A stretch of 64,000 nucleotides of DNA from Promerops cafer (Eukaryota > Chordata > Aves > Passeriformes > Nectariniidae), in NCBI GenBank assembly GCA_013398275.1, contig VZSE01001847.1:62001-126000 (forward strand), given 5' to 3'. The notes beneath the pieces are model-generated. The model was given only the letters and a program-made list of their open reading frames with translations, ran no database searches and was not told the origin of the DNA. The translations under genes and the position numbers were made by a program. This document shows, one piece after another, positions 22,522 to 33,884 of the stretch; within the stretch, counting starts at the first letter, position 1, and every line of letters begins with the position of its first letter.

Positions 22522-24840
22522 AAAGAATTTCCTCTTTGGAATCCACTGTCCCCTGCCAGTGAAACCTACCAGTTATGCAGCCTGGCTTTTAAAGCCTGGA
22601 TGAAAATAATCACAAGAGTGCTCTGAATGTATTTAAAGCTGGCACTTCCCTTCACTAGTTGAGTGTTAATAGAATAAAATCTGTCCTTTTTTACTTATGT
22701 CAGCTGGATTACTTCAGAAGCTGCCTCTGAAATTGCTTGTTACAGATGATTTTCATATAGTGCCTTAAAAAAAACTTCAGGAAAACAAAATACTCATTCT
22801 ATTTAAAATTTTCTGAGTCTCATTCTAGTCAGCTATAGAGATATATTTTCAGGTTGTCTTTTGTCCAGTATTTAGGCCTTAGAGTGAATATTTTTAATTT
22901 AATATTATTAATAATTTGATACATCCACTAGTTCTGAACAAAAAGCCCTAATGTAAGACAGCATGTGAGTACAAAATCAAACAGCATCTCATCTTAGTAA
23001 ACGGATGGTTGCATTTACTCAAGTAGTTTCTGATTCCAAGGTCTTAATGCACCCACAAGAAAGGTAAAATAATGCCCAAAGGGTATAAATAAATATAAAT
23101 ACTTTCTTTCTTACTAGGTATGCAGATGGTAAAACTCAGCCATGAGTTCTGTTCTGCCTATTTACAGTTCTTTTGATTTCCATATTGTTTCCCTCCCCAT
23201 TCAGACCATCTTAGAGGTAGGTGCAGACAGTGTTATACACGTTCTGAGGTTAAGACAACAGAAAGGAGGTACTCTTCATTTATGCAAAAATTATATTCTT
23301 TCTTTTCAAGTGATCTGAAGGGGTCTACAACTGTTGGCAGAAAACAAGTAATTATGCTCAGGACAGGCATTGCTTAAACTTCCCTTTAGGCCATGGTAAA
23401 TTCTCATACCTCAATAGATGAAAAAGATAGATAGATTTTAGATTCCAAAAGGGGCCAAAAGGTGAGAAATGTCCTGCAAAACTTTCACTGAACTCAAGCT
23501 TTTGCTGAAAGTGATAAATAGTCTGTTCAAGAACACCAATCTGTGGTTGTTTTTTTTTTTTTAAGGGAAGGATCCACATCTTCTCAGGTGATCCAGAAAG
23601 CTGAAGTAACATCAATTTTTATTGTGCATTATCACAGCAAATTCACTGTGTACATGACTGTGGAAGGATAAAGAATTCATAATCGTTGCTCTTTATTTAC
23701 ATGGCTATTGTCAAGTCACCTTAGCTGCTCCTGCAGATAGAGTCAGTGTCACTAGAAGTGTATTTATAATAACATCTTGTGGCAGCCTCTGGAGAAATTT
23801 ATGCTGGACAAAGCTGCTTGCAAAATACTTGCACAATGATAAAAATATTAGGCACTAATGCACTTAAAAATTCACTGACATCAGGCACACAGATATGAGT
23901 ACCTGTCTGTATGCACTGGAATACCTGACAGTTGGAAACTCTCTAGCAATTATCACCCTAAGTGTTTCTATCCTAACAGGGGAAGGCAGAAGGGCAAATT
24001 TCAGCTTTCATTTTCTCTACTGTCTTGAGAGGACTGTGCATGTCTATTACAGTGTGCCTGAGCTTTTGTAATTATGGCAATAGTCTGAAAATTGAAAATA
24101 GAAAAGTACTGCTCTTCCCTAACCGTGCAGTAATACCTGTTATTAGCAAAGACCATAAAATTCTGAGTCCCTCAGATAGAGAAACCTTGCAGTTTGTTAA
24201 GGAGCTTATCAGAGGTAATTAAAGCCTGGCTGAGCATACTTGCTTTTAAGAGACCCAGAAGGGCTTGCTCCTTTTTTATGAAACAGAGATGCTGCCTCAG
24301 CAAAAATCCCCTCCAGATCAATGGCTTCTGAGACAAATCTATTAAACAGCCCTTCTCGGAATGGTGGAGGCAGCATCTCTTGAAATGTTGGACTACTGCA
24401 ATTTTCTATTAATTTTATAAAAGATACTTTGTGAATATGCAGGGAGGAGATGAAACAGAGGAGGTATAGCTGTTCCTAATTAAAAGGAAAATTGACCAAG
24501 AGGAAGTGTCAGGCAGAAACTGGTCAGCATCCTTGGCTTTTTAAAGATTGTTTTGCAATATTTCAATTGCAGAGATAATTCTGCAGTGTGGGAAAAGGAG
24601 GATATTAATGAGTCATAACTCATTCATGTTTGCAGTAGTTGTTTTCCTTTTTAACGTCAGTGGGTGTCACCCTTCTCTAAAAACCAAGCAGATTGCAGCT
24701 TACCTCTGAGATTTCAATGCCTGCTGCTGTCGTCTATCATGCCTTCTCAATGTCTTGTCTAACTCATTACAGATTAAGCTGCCAATACCACCTGGAAAAT
24801 TTGGCAGCTTCAGCCCTGGGTTTATTCATACCGGAATCTC
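22522..24840. other. Unique AT-rich non-coding DNA
   Basis: No exon or transposon is recognised. The stretch includes the perfect-stem inverted repeat at 24,285-24,380. Confidence 0.4.
24285..24380. repeat. Perfect 14-bp inverted repeat with 68-bp loop
   Basis: AGAGATGCTGCCTC at 24,285-24,298 is the exact reverse complement of GAGGCAGCATCTCT at 24,367-24,380. The loop is AT/C-rich unique sequence. Function unknown. Confidence 0.85.
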
Positions 24841-24846
24841 CTTGTG

Positions 24847-25304
24847 TGATGGGGTTCACTGCGAGCCAGGTCGATTGAGCTTTCAGCGACCCTCGTCATG
24901 TCTGGGTTTGTCCAGCAATCCACAGTGGCTTAAATTAGCAGGACGGCATCAAAGGGAGAGTTTGAAACAAAGAAAGGTTTAATAAAGACCAGAATAACAA
25001 ACTCTTACAGAGAAAAACCAATGCCAGGAGCTCAGAGTCCGTGCTCCTACTAGAACACCCCAAAAATGCCACGAGGCTCTTTGTTCAGCCTCTTTTGTGT
25101 AAACTGAGGTGGGATTTTTGGCACTCTGCCCAGTAAGGTTGCGGCAGGTCAGTTCAGAAGACCCTATGAGGTGTCTTCATTCTGGCACACAGCCAACTAG
25201 GGAGAGAACTCTCTGGCTTTTGACCTTATTGGGAACACACAGAGCAGAGCCTCACACTGCTTCCAAAGTGAAAACCCTTGGTATAGATGAGGTGCACTGC
25301 AACA
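24847..25304 (-). mobile_element. Solo ERV LTR with CTTGTG target duplication
   Basis: A 458-bp block reads TGATGGGG to CTGCAACA on the plus strand. It is flanked by CTTGTG at 24,841-24,846 and 25,305-25,310. On the minus strand it starts TGTTGCAGTGCACC and carries a poly(A)-like TTTATTAAACC about 130 bp before the CCCCATCA end, which sets the orientation. No internal genes are present. The 6-bp duplication suits a class II ERV. Confidence 0.85.
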
Positions 25305-25310
25305 CTTGTG

Positions 25311-26024
25311 CAATGGTGCTCTGCATCCAGCACAATCAAGTCTCATCTCTTTTGGTGCTGCCATACTCGTGTAGTCCCTGCAGTATTTCTCATAATGTCA
25401 CAATTTATCCCCAGACAGTTAGTGCCAGAAGTCATTGCAGCCCTGGAGTTATCTCAGGCTGCTTTACCACACTGATGCTTTGCAAGTGTTTTTAGCACTG
25501 AGTAAAAGAAAGACAGACTTTTAGCCTGAAATGTGTCATCCAGGGAGAACAGAGGAGAGCTTGCATAGTGATGGTTAGTGGTGAACATAGCAACAGTCAC
25601 ATCCAAAATTTCCAGGTGTTTCATTTGTGTGCTAGTAGGATTTTTTTAAAATGTGACTGCACTAACGTAACAAAGTCATAAACCATCTGTATTTAATTAA
25701 TTTAGCAATAAATAAACATATAGGACTTGGAAGATCTAAGTCGTATAATTGCTCAGCTCCTGTGAAGGCTGAGTAATTAATCTTGCTGTAATTATTATTG
25801 TTATAAATATATAATAAGGTTGGCTTTCGCATTTGTATGTTCACTTGCAATCTCATAAGTTAAGTATGTATTGCTAGCCGTGAGGGTCCTTTGTGTGACT
25901 AAAATATGTAAGGTTACCTTTTTCTTGACTTATCTATGTGATAACAGTAACACAAACCAGAACAGCAGATGGGAGGAAATGCCTGGAAGAGGGGAGGAAG
26001 ACACATAACTCTTCTCAAGGAGAG
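25311..26024. other. Unique AT-rich non-coding DNA
   Basis: Nothing recognised. Confidence 0.35.
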
Positions 26025-26623
26025 TGTGAAAACAAGTCACCCAAAATTTATTGATGATAAGCTTAGACACCCAAACTCAAAGAAATGTTTGAGTAATGTA
26101 TAAGTTAATGCATGTAACCCTAACTATATGTTATGAGTATGTATTATATTATGGGCTTTTCACTAATGTTAAAGTGAATACTATATGTAAAATGTTAAAA
26201 AACTTTTATCGTATGAATATAGTTTCTTTTGTTGCTGACAAAGCTTAGAAATAACAGGATGTGAAGAAAAGCTTTTGCTAACTCAGAGAAGTACAAAATA
26301 AACAGGAGATCCATCTGTCCGGATAAGAAATGACAGTGGAACACAGGAGAAGAGAATTATTGATCAGAAGAATGCACAGACTAGCAACATGGGAAGATGC
26401 AGACTTAAAGAAGAAGATAAGAAAATGCTTATTTACAGGATGAAAGGGGGGGGGAATTAGTAAAAACGTATATAAGGTAATGCTTCTAGGAGTTAAGGTG
26501 TGCTTCTTGGCTGAATGCCAAGGCACCCGGCCGTACTAACCCTTTGCTTTATGTTTGTCTCCTATTGTCTTTATTCTTATTAAACCTTTTATATTTTACC
26601 AGAAGTGAACCTCGTTTTTCACA
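26025..26623 (+). mobile_element. Probable solo ERV LTR with TGTGAAAA/TTTTCACA ends
   Basis: The block opens with TGTGAAAA and closes with its exact reverse complement TTTTCACA, the terminal inverted repeat expected of an LTR. A poly(A) signal ATTAAA lies about 45 bp before the 3' end and an ATATAAGG box near 26,470. I see no matching target duplication (GGAGAG against TTATCA). Confidence 0.7.
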
Positions 26624-27476
26624 TTATCAAACCACAGTGAGCAGAGGGATTGTTTTTTCTCCTTTGAATTGCCTCCTTCCCTCCAAGTCTGTATTTCAAT
26701 GAAGGTCTTTTATTGTTTAATGTATCTGTCATCATCTTGTGTCGAGATAACATCAGGCAGATGCAAGCACTCTCATTTTATTATTGTATTATTTTCCTTT
26801 TGTTTGCCTCAGGAAAGATGTTTTAATTGCTAGGGATAAGGATGAATCCACAGATCTAGAGGCTGAAGGGGAATGAAAACAATGTCAATATTTGCATGAC
26901 TGAGAAGACAATCTGTCTGTTCATATAGTTCTATAACTCATCATTTGTGACTGGAGAAATCTGTCAACAGTAAACAAAGAAAGTGCCAGGGGAGAGGGGG
27001 AGGGTTGTGAAGGACTACACAACCTCTGTATTGACAGGATTCAGAAGAACTAACAGCAGGGAAGGTGTAAACCAAATGCCAAACACTAATCTTATTGCTG
27101 CTAGCTCCACCTCTCATTTCTGAGGACAGGAGAGGTCTGGGTCACACTGCTGAATGCCATGGACACTGATGATGTCTGATCCCTCCAGTCTCTGTTTTGG
27201 AGGGCAAAGGCCAGACTCAATACTGAGAAAAACAGAAAACAGATTTTGACAAGGGATGGATAAATCAGCATACACCATATAGGTCCCAGTATCAGTCAAC
27301 CAAAGGTGCTGTTCAGATGGCTCTGTCATGGCTGAGGCTTGCTTGGCACTTGGAGAGCACTACACCAAGCAGGAACTGGGAAAATGATGGAAAAACCATG
27401 CCCTTGACTGGCAACGGGTTCCTTGCCAGAAGACTGGGTTCAAGACATGGTTCTGAAAGGATGGCTTGAACTGAAC
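26624..27476. other. Unique non-coding DNA
   Basis: Nothing recognised. Confidence 0.35.
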
Positions 27477-27905
27477 ACAGAATCACACAAAATCACAGTT
27501 ATTGGAAGGCACCTCTGGCGCCATTGAGTCCAAAGTCCTGTGCAGACGCTGGCTGGCTAAAGCAGGTTACCCAGGATCACATCCAGTCATAGCTTGAGTG
27601 CCTCCAAGGATGGAGGCTCTGCAAACCCTCTGCCACTGTTCTAGTGTTTAACCACCTTCCTAACAAAACAGATTTTCCCTTTTGTTTAAATGGATTTACT
27701 TGCACTTTGTTTTGTGCTTGTTGGCTCTTACCCTTCACCACAGAGTCTGACAGCAACTTCTTTACTCCCTCCCATCAGGTATTTATACACATGGATAACA
27801 TTCCCCCTTAGTCTTCTTTTCCCCAGATTCCTCTGGAATCAACCAAGGAGAGACCAGACTCCACCAGCAATGCTCAAAAATTCCTCAGAACAGTTAATGA
27901 ATTTG
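27477..27905 (-). mobile_element. CR1 LINE 3' fragment (antisense)
   Basis: It begins ACAGAATCACACAAAATCAC, the antisense tail. It continues with diverged antisense CR1 phrases: TGGAAGGCACCTCTGG, AAGCAGGTTACCCAGGATCA, TCCAAGGATGGAGGCTCTGC, TCTGCCACTGTTCTAGTG. Confidence 0.9.
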
Positions 27906-28062
27906 CACTTTTGAGAGGATCTGAAACTATATCTACATGCTTAGGTTTCCTTATTCTTTAAGTTCTTTTTGTGAATAATGTTTATTATCTACATCCCAAA
28001 ATAGTACTGTGCCTAATTTCAGTAACATAAAAGGGATTTGTAATATGTAATTTGGTGATTCG

Positions 28063-28617
28063 TGTCATTATAAAAACAAACCATGGAAATATTCTTGTGA
28101 AAGTTTGGGTTTTTCCTATTGTGTCTTTCATTTTTCAGTGTCTGGGTTAGTGTGTTGCCCCCCCCCAAGTTTGTTTTGTAAAGGCAAATACCTTTCATCA
28201 ATCAGTGGAGGCCTACCCATTGTATCTCTCAGTTCTAATCTTGTCTATCACAAGCAGATTCACAGTTGTTTGTAAAGACAAGCTTGTTACTCCTATCAAT
28301 GATTTCATTATGTATCTTTAAAACCCTTTTATCGTAAGTTGCTGACTCTTGCTGTAAATTACTATTATGTATTTCTATCACTATATAACTCTCTTAGAAA
28401 ATGATGGACTTTTATTGGATCCACTTTTGTGTATGAAGAAACTGCTGCTTATTTGGACTTAGACCGCAAGCACAATGCGACCCCCCGAAAAGCTGCCTAT
28501 AAAAAAGGCAGAAACCAATGGAAGGATGGGCTGTTGGTGGAGCAGAGTCTCCCCCATCCCTAGCACTGGTTGCTCGTTCCTTATCAAAGAACAATAAATT
28601 GCCTTATTAATTGACCA
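28063..28617 (+). mobile_element. Solo ERV LTR with ATTCG target duplication
   Basis: A 555-bp block starts TGTCATTATAAA and ends AATTGACCA. It is flanked by ATTCG at 28,058-28,062 and 28,618-28,622. A TATA box (CTATAAAAAAGGCAG, near 28,498) and AATAAA (28,593-28,598, 19 bp before the end) set the plus orientation. A 5-bp duplication suits ERVL-like or some gamma-type elements. No internal genes are present. Confidence 0.85.
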
Positions 28618-28622
28618 ATTCG

Positions 28623-30616
28623 ATTGTAATGGGTAATTTAGAACAGATTAAAATAAATACTTTTATATTTTCTTCTCACCATGCCTGCCTTGCTATACTG
28701 TGTGATGACAAACTAATAGACAAAGCACACACTGAGTACAGGTCATCAGGTCTGACAGGTTTCAGTTTTGTTTAAAGATATGACTGTCAAAATGCAGTGC
28801 AACATAATTAAACCATGTAGGTTCATCCTCAGTATTTCCTTAGAAAACGTGTAAATTTGACTTATTATCATCATTTGGCTTCTGAATACCAAATAACAAA
28901 GGAAATGTATTTGGACAAATACAGAAAAAAATAGTTTATATGGAAATCAGCTTGTCCCAAGTGGGAAAATGTCTCATTTGCATTCAGATTCTGTTTCTGC
29001 TGCCTCTTCCTTTGTTTCCAAAGTGACAAATGGTCTTTCCCTCCTCCCCAGCCCTTTCAGAATCTTATTAAAAGGTGCAGAAATGAGGCTTGAATGGCCC
29101 CATGACCTTCTTTCCTTTGGGGGTCGTATGCAGAACACAATTCAGTCTGGCCCACTGGCATATTTTATCAAGGGTTTATTTTTCATCAGGAGGGGGTAGA
29201 ATAGTACAGAGTGACCCAAAACCCTGGTGGTACAATACACATAGTGGTACACATGCTGTTACTCACAGCAATATATTCCAATGGCACACAGTTTGCTGTA
29301 TAATGTGATTTTCCCTCAATGAAAGGGAGTTTGAACAATAAATGGCTCTATCAAAGGCATGAGTTGCACATACTGCATTTTGAGAAATGAGGTTTCTCAC
29401 TGATTTAACATTCTTATTTGAGGCACAGTCTTTTTAACAATGGGAGACTAGTTTGTTTATTTCCAGCTTACTTTACTCCTGTTTTAATTTGAAAAGCACA
29501 GGGAAGAGTAGCATGGTATTTTTAAGTGATTAGTAACTCTGAGAAATACTTGTAGCTTATAGCAGTCGTGGAATTTACAGCTGAGATGCAGAGAATTTCA
29601 TGGACAGCAAGAAATGGATAAGAGAAGCATTACTATTAAACATAAGGATCCCTTCAATATCTGCCACTGGAGCAGAAATCTAAACAAAAATGGAGCTGTT
29701 CCAAAAATTGTTTTCACAAGCCTAAACATCCCACTTTTCATTTGGGAAACATCTTGGAATTTTCAGTGGCAGACATGCATCAATATTAAGGATTGAAATA
29801 GCATTTTGTGCACTAATGCTTTAAATATTTCAGCAATTCCATTATGTTCTCCTTCAGAGAAATAAACCAACATCTGGTCCCTTTTATGTAAATGAAAAGC
29901 TAACATGACAAAATGTCATAGCCAGTTATTGCTGCTCAGAGTGAAAAAAAGGCTCCACTAGATAACTTAATATTGACTTGACTCAATATCATATTAAGAC
30001 CTTCCTTCTAGAACCGTGTGCCTTTTCTTCTCCTACAGGAAAATCTGTGTCCTTTGCTTGTGTGGTTAGTGAACAGGAACAATGAACATTAACTAGTACC
30101 TGCACTACTCTGACAGTGTATACCAGATATGAAATCTACTTTAATGTTTTTTGGAGCAAGCTACTTAAAATTATAAAAGTATTCTACAAGTCTTAGAATA
30201 ATTTGTCATCCATTTAGAGACCTGCAATAAATGGTGAAAAGCCATTAATAATGCTATGTCAGCAATTTGCTGATATACACAGCCCAGGTTTGACTTGGCA
30301 TGTAATATCCATTTGTCTGTCTCAGTCACCCCTGAGACTTCACTGCACTTGCCCAAATGTAACTGCATCTTGTTCAGATTTCTTCTGGAAATGAAACTCT
30401 TGGATGGGGGAAAATGGGTATTTCATCAGTTCCAGCTAGGAAGCTGTTTTCATGCCCCACATACAACACATTTTGTGCCACGACAAGTTATTTTTCACAC
30501 TTGCTACATCCTGAAGTCAGAGGTGACTCTGTGTTTGGCACAGGACATCTGCAGAGCTCTTCCAGGATAAGAGACAGCCACTGAGACAAAATGAGATGAA
30601 AGTGTCTTAAGAGCGA
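28623..30616. other. Unique AT-rich non-coding DNA
   Basis: No exon, RNA gene or transposon is recognised. Confidence 0.35.

Positions 30617-30670
<54 letters not shown>
30617..30670. repeat. (GT)n microsatellite
   Basis: About 25 GT units with one interruption near the start. Confidence 0.97.
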
Positions 30671-30672
<2 letters not shown>

Positions 30673-30879
30673 ATGCATATGAGTGTGGGTATTGGGAGGT
30701 TTGGCATGGCTGCACCAGTGATGACACAGAACTGTGGAGTCCAGGTTATTCTAGGCCACCTCTGAGCACATCAGCTTCCAGTAGTTATCTTGGATTGCAA
30801 AAGTTAGGCCATAGTGAGGAGCATGCCCAAAGCCACCGCTGTACCAGCTCTTTACAGGTTGTTGTGAACAAGTGTTTTA

Positions 30880-31110
30880 AGGTCACTTAAAGAATCACCA
30901 GCAAAAGTATTTGCTAAAGCAAATTTATTATTGAAGTGAAAGCATAACAAAGTGTGTTGGCAAGGTTTGCTCTACTGCTTACTAGATGGTTAAAGCAGAG
31001 AGGAAAAGGAAACAAAAATCCCAAACCAATCTAAAACTACCTAGGCGAAGGCTAGCAAGGGGCAGGGGAGGGTGGGTGAGGCGGGGGTGGGGATGCCTTA
31101 AGTTTTAGCT
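30880..31110 (-). mobile_element. Possible ERV fragment (antisense)
   Basis: It contains GCAAATTTATTATTGAAGTG, GGCAAGGTTTGCTCTACTGC and CGAAGGCTAGCAAGGGGCAG, phrases I associate with passerine ERV sequence. The assignment rests on familiarity only. Confidence 0.4.
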
Positions 31111-31170
31111 TTCATATTTTCCAGATTCTCTACCGCATTAGTNTATTTTCCAGATTCTCTACTGCATTAG

Positions 31171-31562
31171 TGTATAGCTCTGAACTTCACATAAAGTGTT
31201 AGTAAGTTCTCTTCACAGTTTAGTTAGACAAAACAATTATTTTCCAGCCTGAGAGCCAAGGACACCGTTACAGCTTCAGGCCCAAAAAGTATAAACAGCA
31301 GCTAATTGAGGAGAGCAATCTGGGAGGATGGGACTTCATAACCTGAAGCTGTAATTGGACAATTAACCCCAATATGTAAATGGACCAAAACTTATAAAAG
31401 TGGGAAAACTCGTGACTGGTCATCCATCTTGCAGAGCCATGGGCAGAGCCATGGCTGGGCTCTTGTAGTGCCCAAGGTGTATCCTTTGAAGGCCTTTAAA
31501 TAAATACCTACTTTATTCCTTTAACTGTGTCTAGCCTCTGTTCCAGGTACCTTCTTTAGGCA
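31171..31562 (+). mobile_element. ERV LTR with probable TTAG target duplication
   Basis: It starts TGTATAGCTCTGAAC and ends CTTTAGGCA, with TTAG directly outside both ends (31,167-31,170 and 31,563-31,566). CTTATAAAAGTGGG near 31,390 is a TATA box, and AATAAA at 31,499-31,504 lies about 60 bp before the end. A 4-bp duplication is typical of gamma-type integrases. The nearby N (31,143) makes the left flank uncertain. Confidence 0.65.
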
Positions 31563-31734
31563 TTAGTGGGAGGATGGGGGATGGGGTGGGGAAGGAAGTG
31601 GGAAGAGAAGAGGATAGGAAGAGGTTAGGGTGAAAAGAAATGTGCAAGACCCTTGTGTTGGGTCACAAGGTTCGGAGTATATCCCCATGTTAAACTGGGC
31701 CCAGACTGGGCCTACAGTTTATGCCAAACACCCA

Positions 31735-32110
31735 GCAGTACTTAACCTAACCGTCACTTAAACCTAACAGCACTTAAACTTAAAACCCTTAAAATAATTG
31801 AACTTAACAGAACTTAAATTTAACAGAACCTAACCTTAACAAAACCTAGCCTTAACAGAACTTGAAATCAACAAAACTTACATGTAGCATCACTTAAATA
31901 TAACAACACAAACTTAACAGAACTTAAATTTAACAGAACCTAACAGACTTTAAAATCAACAGAACTTAAACTTAATAACACTTAACAGAAATGAAACTTA
32001 ACAGCACTTAAACCTAACAGCACTTAACAGAACCTAAACTTAACAGCACTTAACCTGAACAGTACTTAACACTTAATGGTACTTAATAGATAATTTAACT
32101 TAAACTACTT
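31735..32110. repeat. Degenerate tandem repeat of AACTTAACAGCACTTAA
   Basis: Some 20 irregular units of about 10-20 bp (CTTAACAGAACTTAAA, CCTAACAGCACTTAA and similar). They lie between the plus-strand LTR at 31.2-31.6 kb and the minus-strand LTR segment at 32.5 kb. They may belong to ERV leader or untranslated sequence. Confidence 0.8.
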
Positions 32111-32469
32111 AGCAATGGATTAATACAGAATTTACTATAACATAGTTACAGGCCTAACTCTAAAATACTAACCTTCCTGGCTAGAACAACCTTCCTGGTG
32201 TATTTGCTCCAGCATTCTAACACTTGCATGCACACAAACATAAAGAGTCTGTTCAAGGTATACCTGTGAAAAAATCCCTTTGAATTCAGTGAAGTAGTCA
32301 CTTTGGATGCCTTTGCATTTTTTCATTGGGCTCAAGGTTGAACCTTGAGGAGTGGGGATATGAGCTCAGAAATCATCATTTTTTTTGGAGATTGTCCTCC
32401 AAATTTGGCAAGCTTGAGTGTTCTCTGGCTCTGAGACACCCCACTCAGAGGGAGGTGCTGATCACAGGC

Positions 32470-32628
32470 CCCTGGGGTTCAGGCCCTGAGGAGAGCTCAG
32501 AGGGTCTCACTTTGGACGACTATTTATAATGTTACAAGAGAGTGGGCTTTAGTCATAGTAATTTTCCATCCTGACCTCAGGTCAGTAACTTGCTTTGAAA
32601 GCTCAATAATAAAAACGTTGTCCCACTT

Positions 32629-32659
<31 letters not shown>

Positions 32660-32740
32660 CAGGCAAGAAAAATAAGTTTCCAAGGCTGTCTGTTAAAAAA
32701 CTGGAGCTCATTAGACAGCCGCAGTTCCTAGGAAGTGACA
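32470..32740 (-). mobile_element. 3' LTR segment of a minus-strand ERV
   Basis: On the minus strand it starts TGTCACTTCCTAGGAACTG at 32,740. Shared phrases with the LTR at 40.2-40.43 kb include CCTTGGAAACTTA, TTTTCTTGCCTGAA and CTAAAGCCCACTCT, and the order is the same. A 30-bp T run (32,630-32,659) is expanded inside it. The 3' limit is unclear because similarity fades below about 32,470. Confidence 0.65.
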
Positions 32741-32899
32741 GATTGGCAGTCTGGTCACCTCTTGCCTCTGTGCCTATAAACAAAGATGTATCATGCTCCA
32801 ATTTTAAATTGATGGAAATTCTTGATCAGGTTACCTAAATCATGGGTTTTTTAAAGATTGTTTTGAACATGATAAAACAATATTATAGGTAAGGAGGTC

Positions 32900-33884
32900 T
32901 GTGCCACAGCAGTACATGTCTAGCTAGAATTCACATTCTTACATATAGAACTATATTCAACAATAAGAATAATACAACATAAATCATAACAATCAAGTGC
33001 AACATTGCATCTAGAATTCCTGTTGCAGTTGATGACCACCCAAACCAAATGTTCCACTATTGATATTCTCCATTTTTCATCACTCTTTCCAAGATCATTT
33101 CTGTGCTATGTATCTCTTCTGTACTGTGTATCCCTTCCGTACCGTGATGAATAGTGATTAGGGTTCTGTGTCCTTAGCTTCGGATGCATTCCAGCACTAG
33201 ACATAGGTCATCTTGCTGCAGTAATTTTTCACTAGTGCACGGTTCATCACAAAGGGGCTGGGCAGTAAATCTCAATAGTATGTGTAGATTGTAGTAATTC
33301 CTGTGTTGTGACAGGAGCTGGATAATTAAAGTCACATCCCCTGATATTGGGTGCTTATTTCTGTAAGACTAATGAGCATTTGTCAGATCACAGTCCAGCC
33401 TATATAGTTACAAAGGCATATTTGACATTTCTGCAGTGGAAAAGATGTTCATGTGGAAAAAATGTTTAATCAGAGAAATTTTTGATGTACACACAAAGTC
33501 ATGTGTTCAACTGGATGACTGAATATTTGCCTGCAAGGAGGTGAATAAATTGCAGGCAGTACCTAACACGTACATAACAGCATGGGTTCTCTTCATAGAA
33601 CAGTTTCTTGTCAATATGGTGCAGAGACTCCCTCCCTTATTCTCAGTTTACACAGAATGTTTCCAAGTAGACAGTATTTGCACATTTTGCAAGTCAAGAT
33701 GTTTGCATTTGGGCAGACTGGGAGTTGTTTCGGCATAACTAGTTAGCACGAGTTTATCTGACAGAGGAACGAGGCCGCTGGGTCCAATATTAAAAAAAGG
33801 TGGCCAGCTACTAAAATTTAGAAAACATCTGTATGAATGGCTGCCTTCAGACTGCTCTAATTCTGCTCCTTCTAATATTGGCAC
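32900..33884 (-). pseudogene. Decayed ERV envelope-like region
   Basis: Just upstream (on the minus strand) of the 3' LTR segment, a frame at about 33,058-32,931 encodes a Trp-rich stretch, then a strongly hydrophobic run (LIVMIYVVLFLLLNI) and a short tail. This is the layout of a transmembrane envelope subunit next to an LTR. Farther upstream, broken frames up to 33,884 contain Cys and hydrophobic segments but several stops. It is clearly non-functional. Position and hydrophobic profile support the call; sequence identity was not checked. Confidence 0.5.

Noticed and set aside
29640..29795. Loose inverted repeat around ATCTGCCACTGG and CAGTGGCAGA, considered as a small-RNA hairpin
   Set aside because: The pairing is short and interrupted, so it is not convincing as a precursor.
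30488..30890. Cys-Val or His-Thr repeat frames
   Set aside because: Translations of the (GT)n microsatellite.
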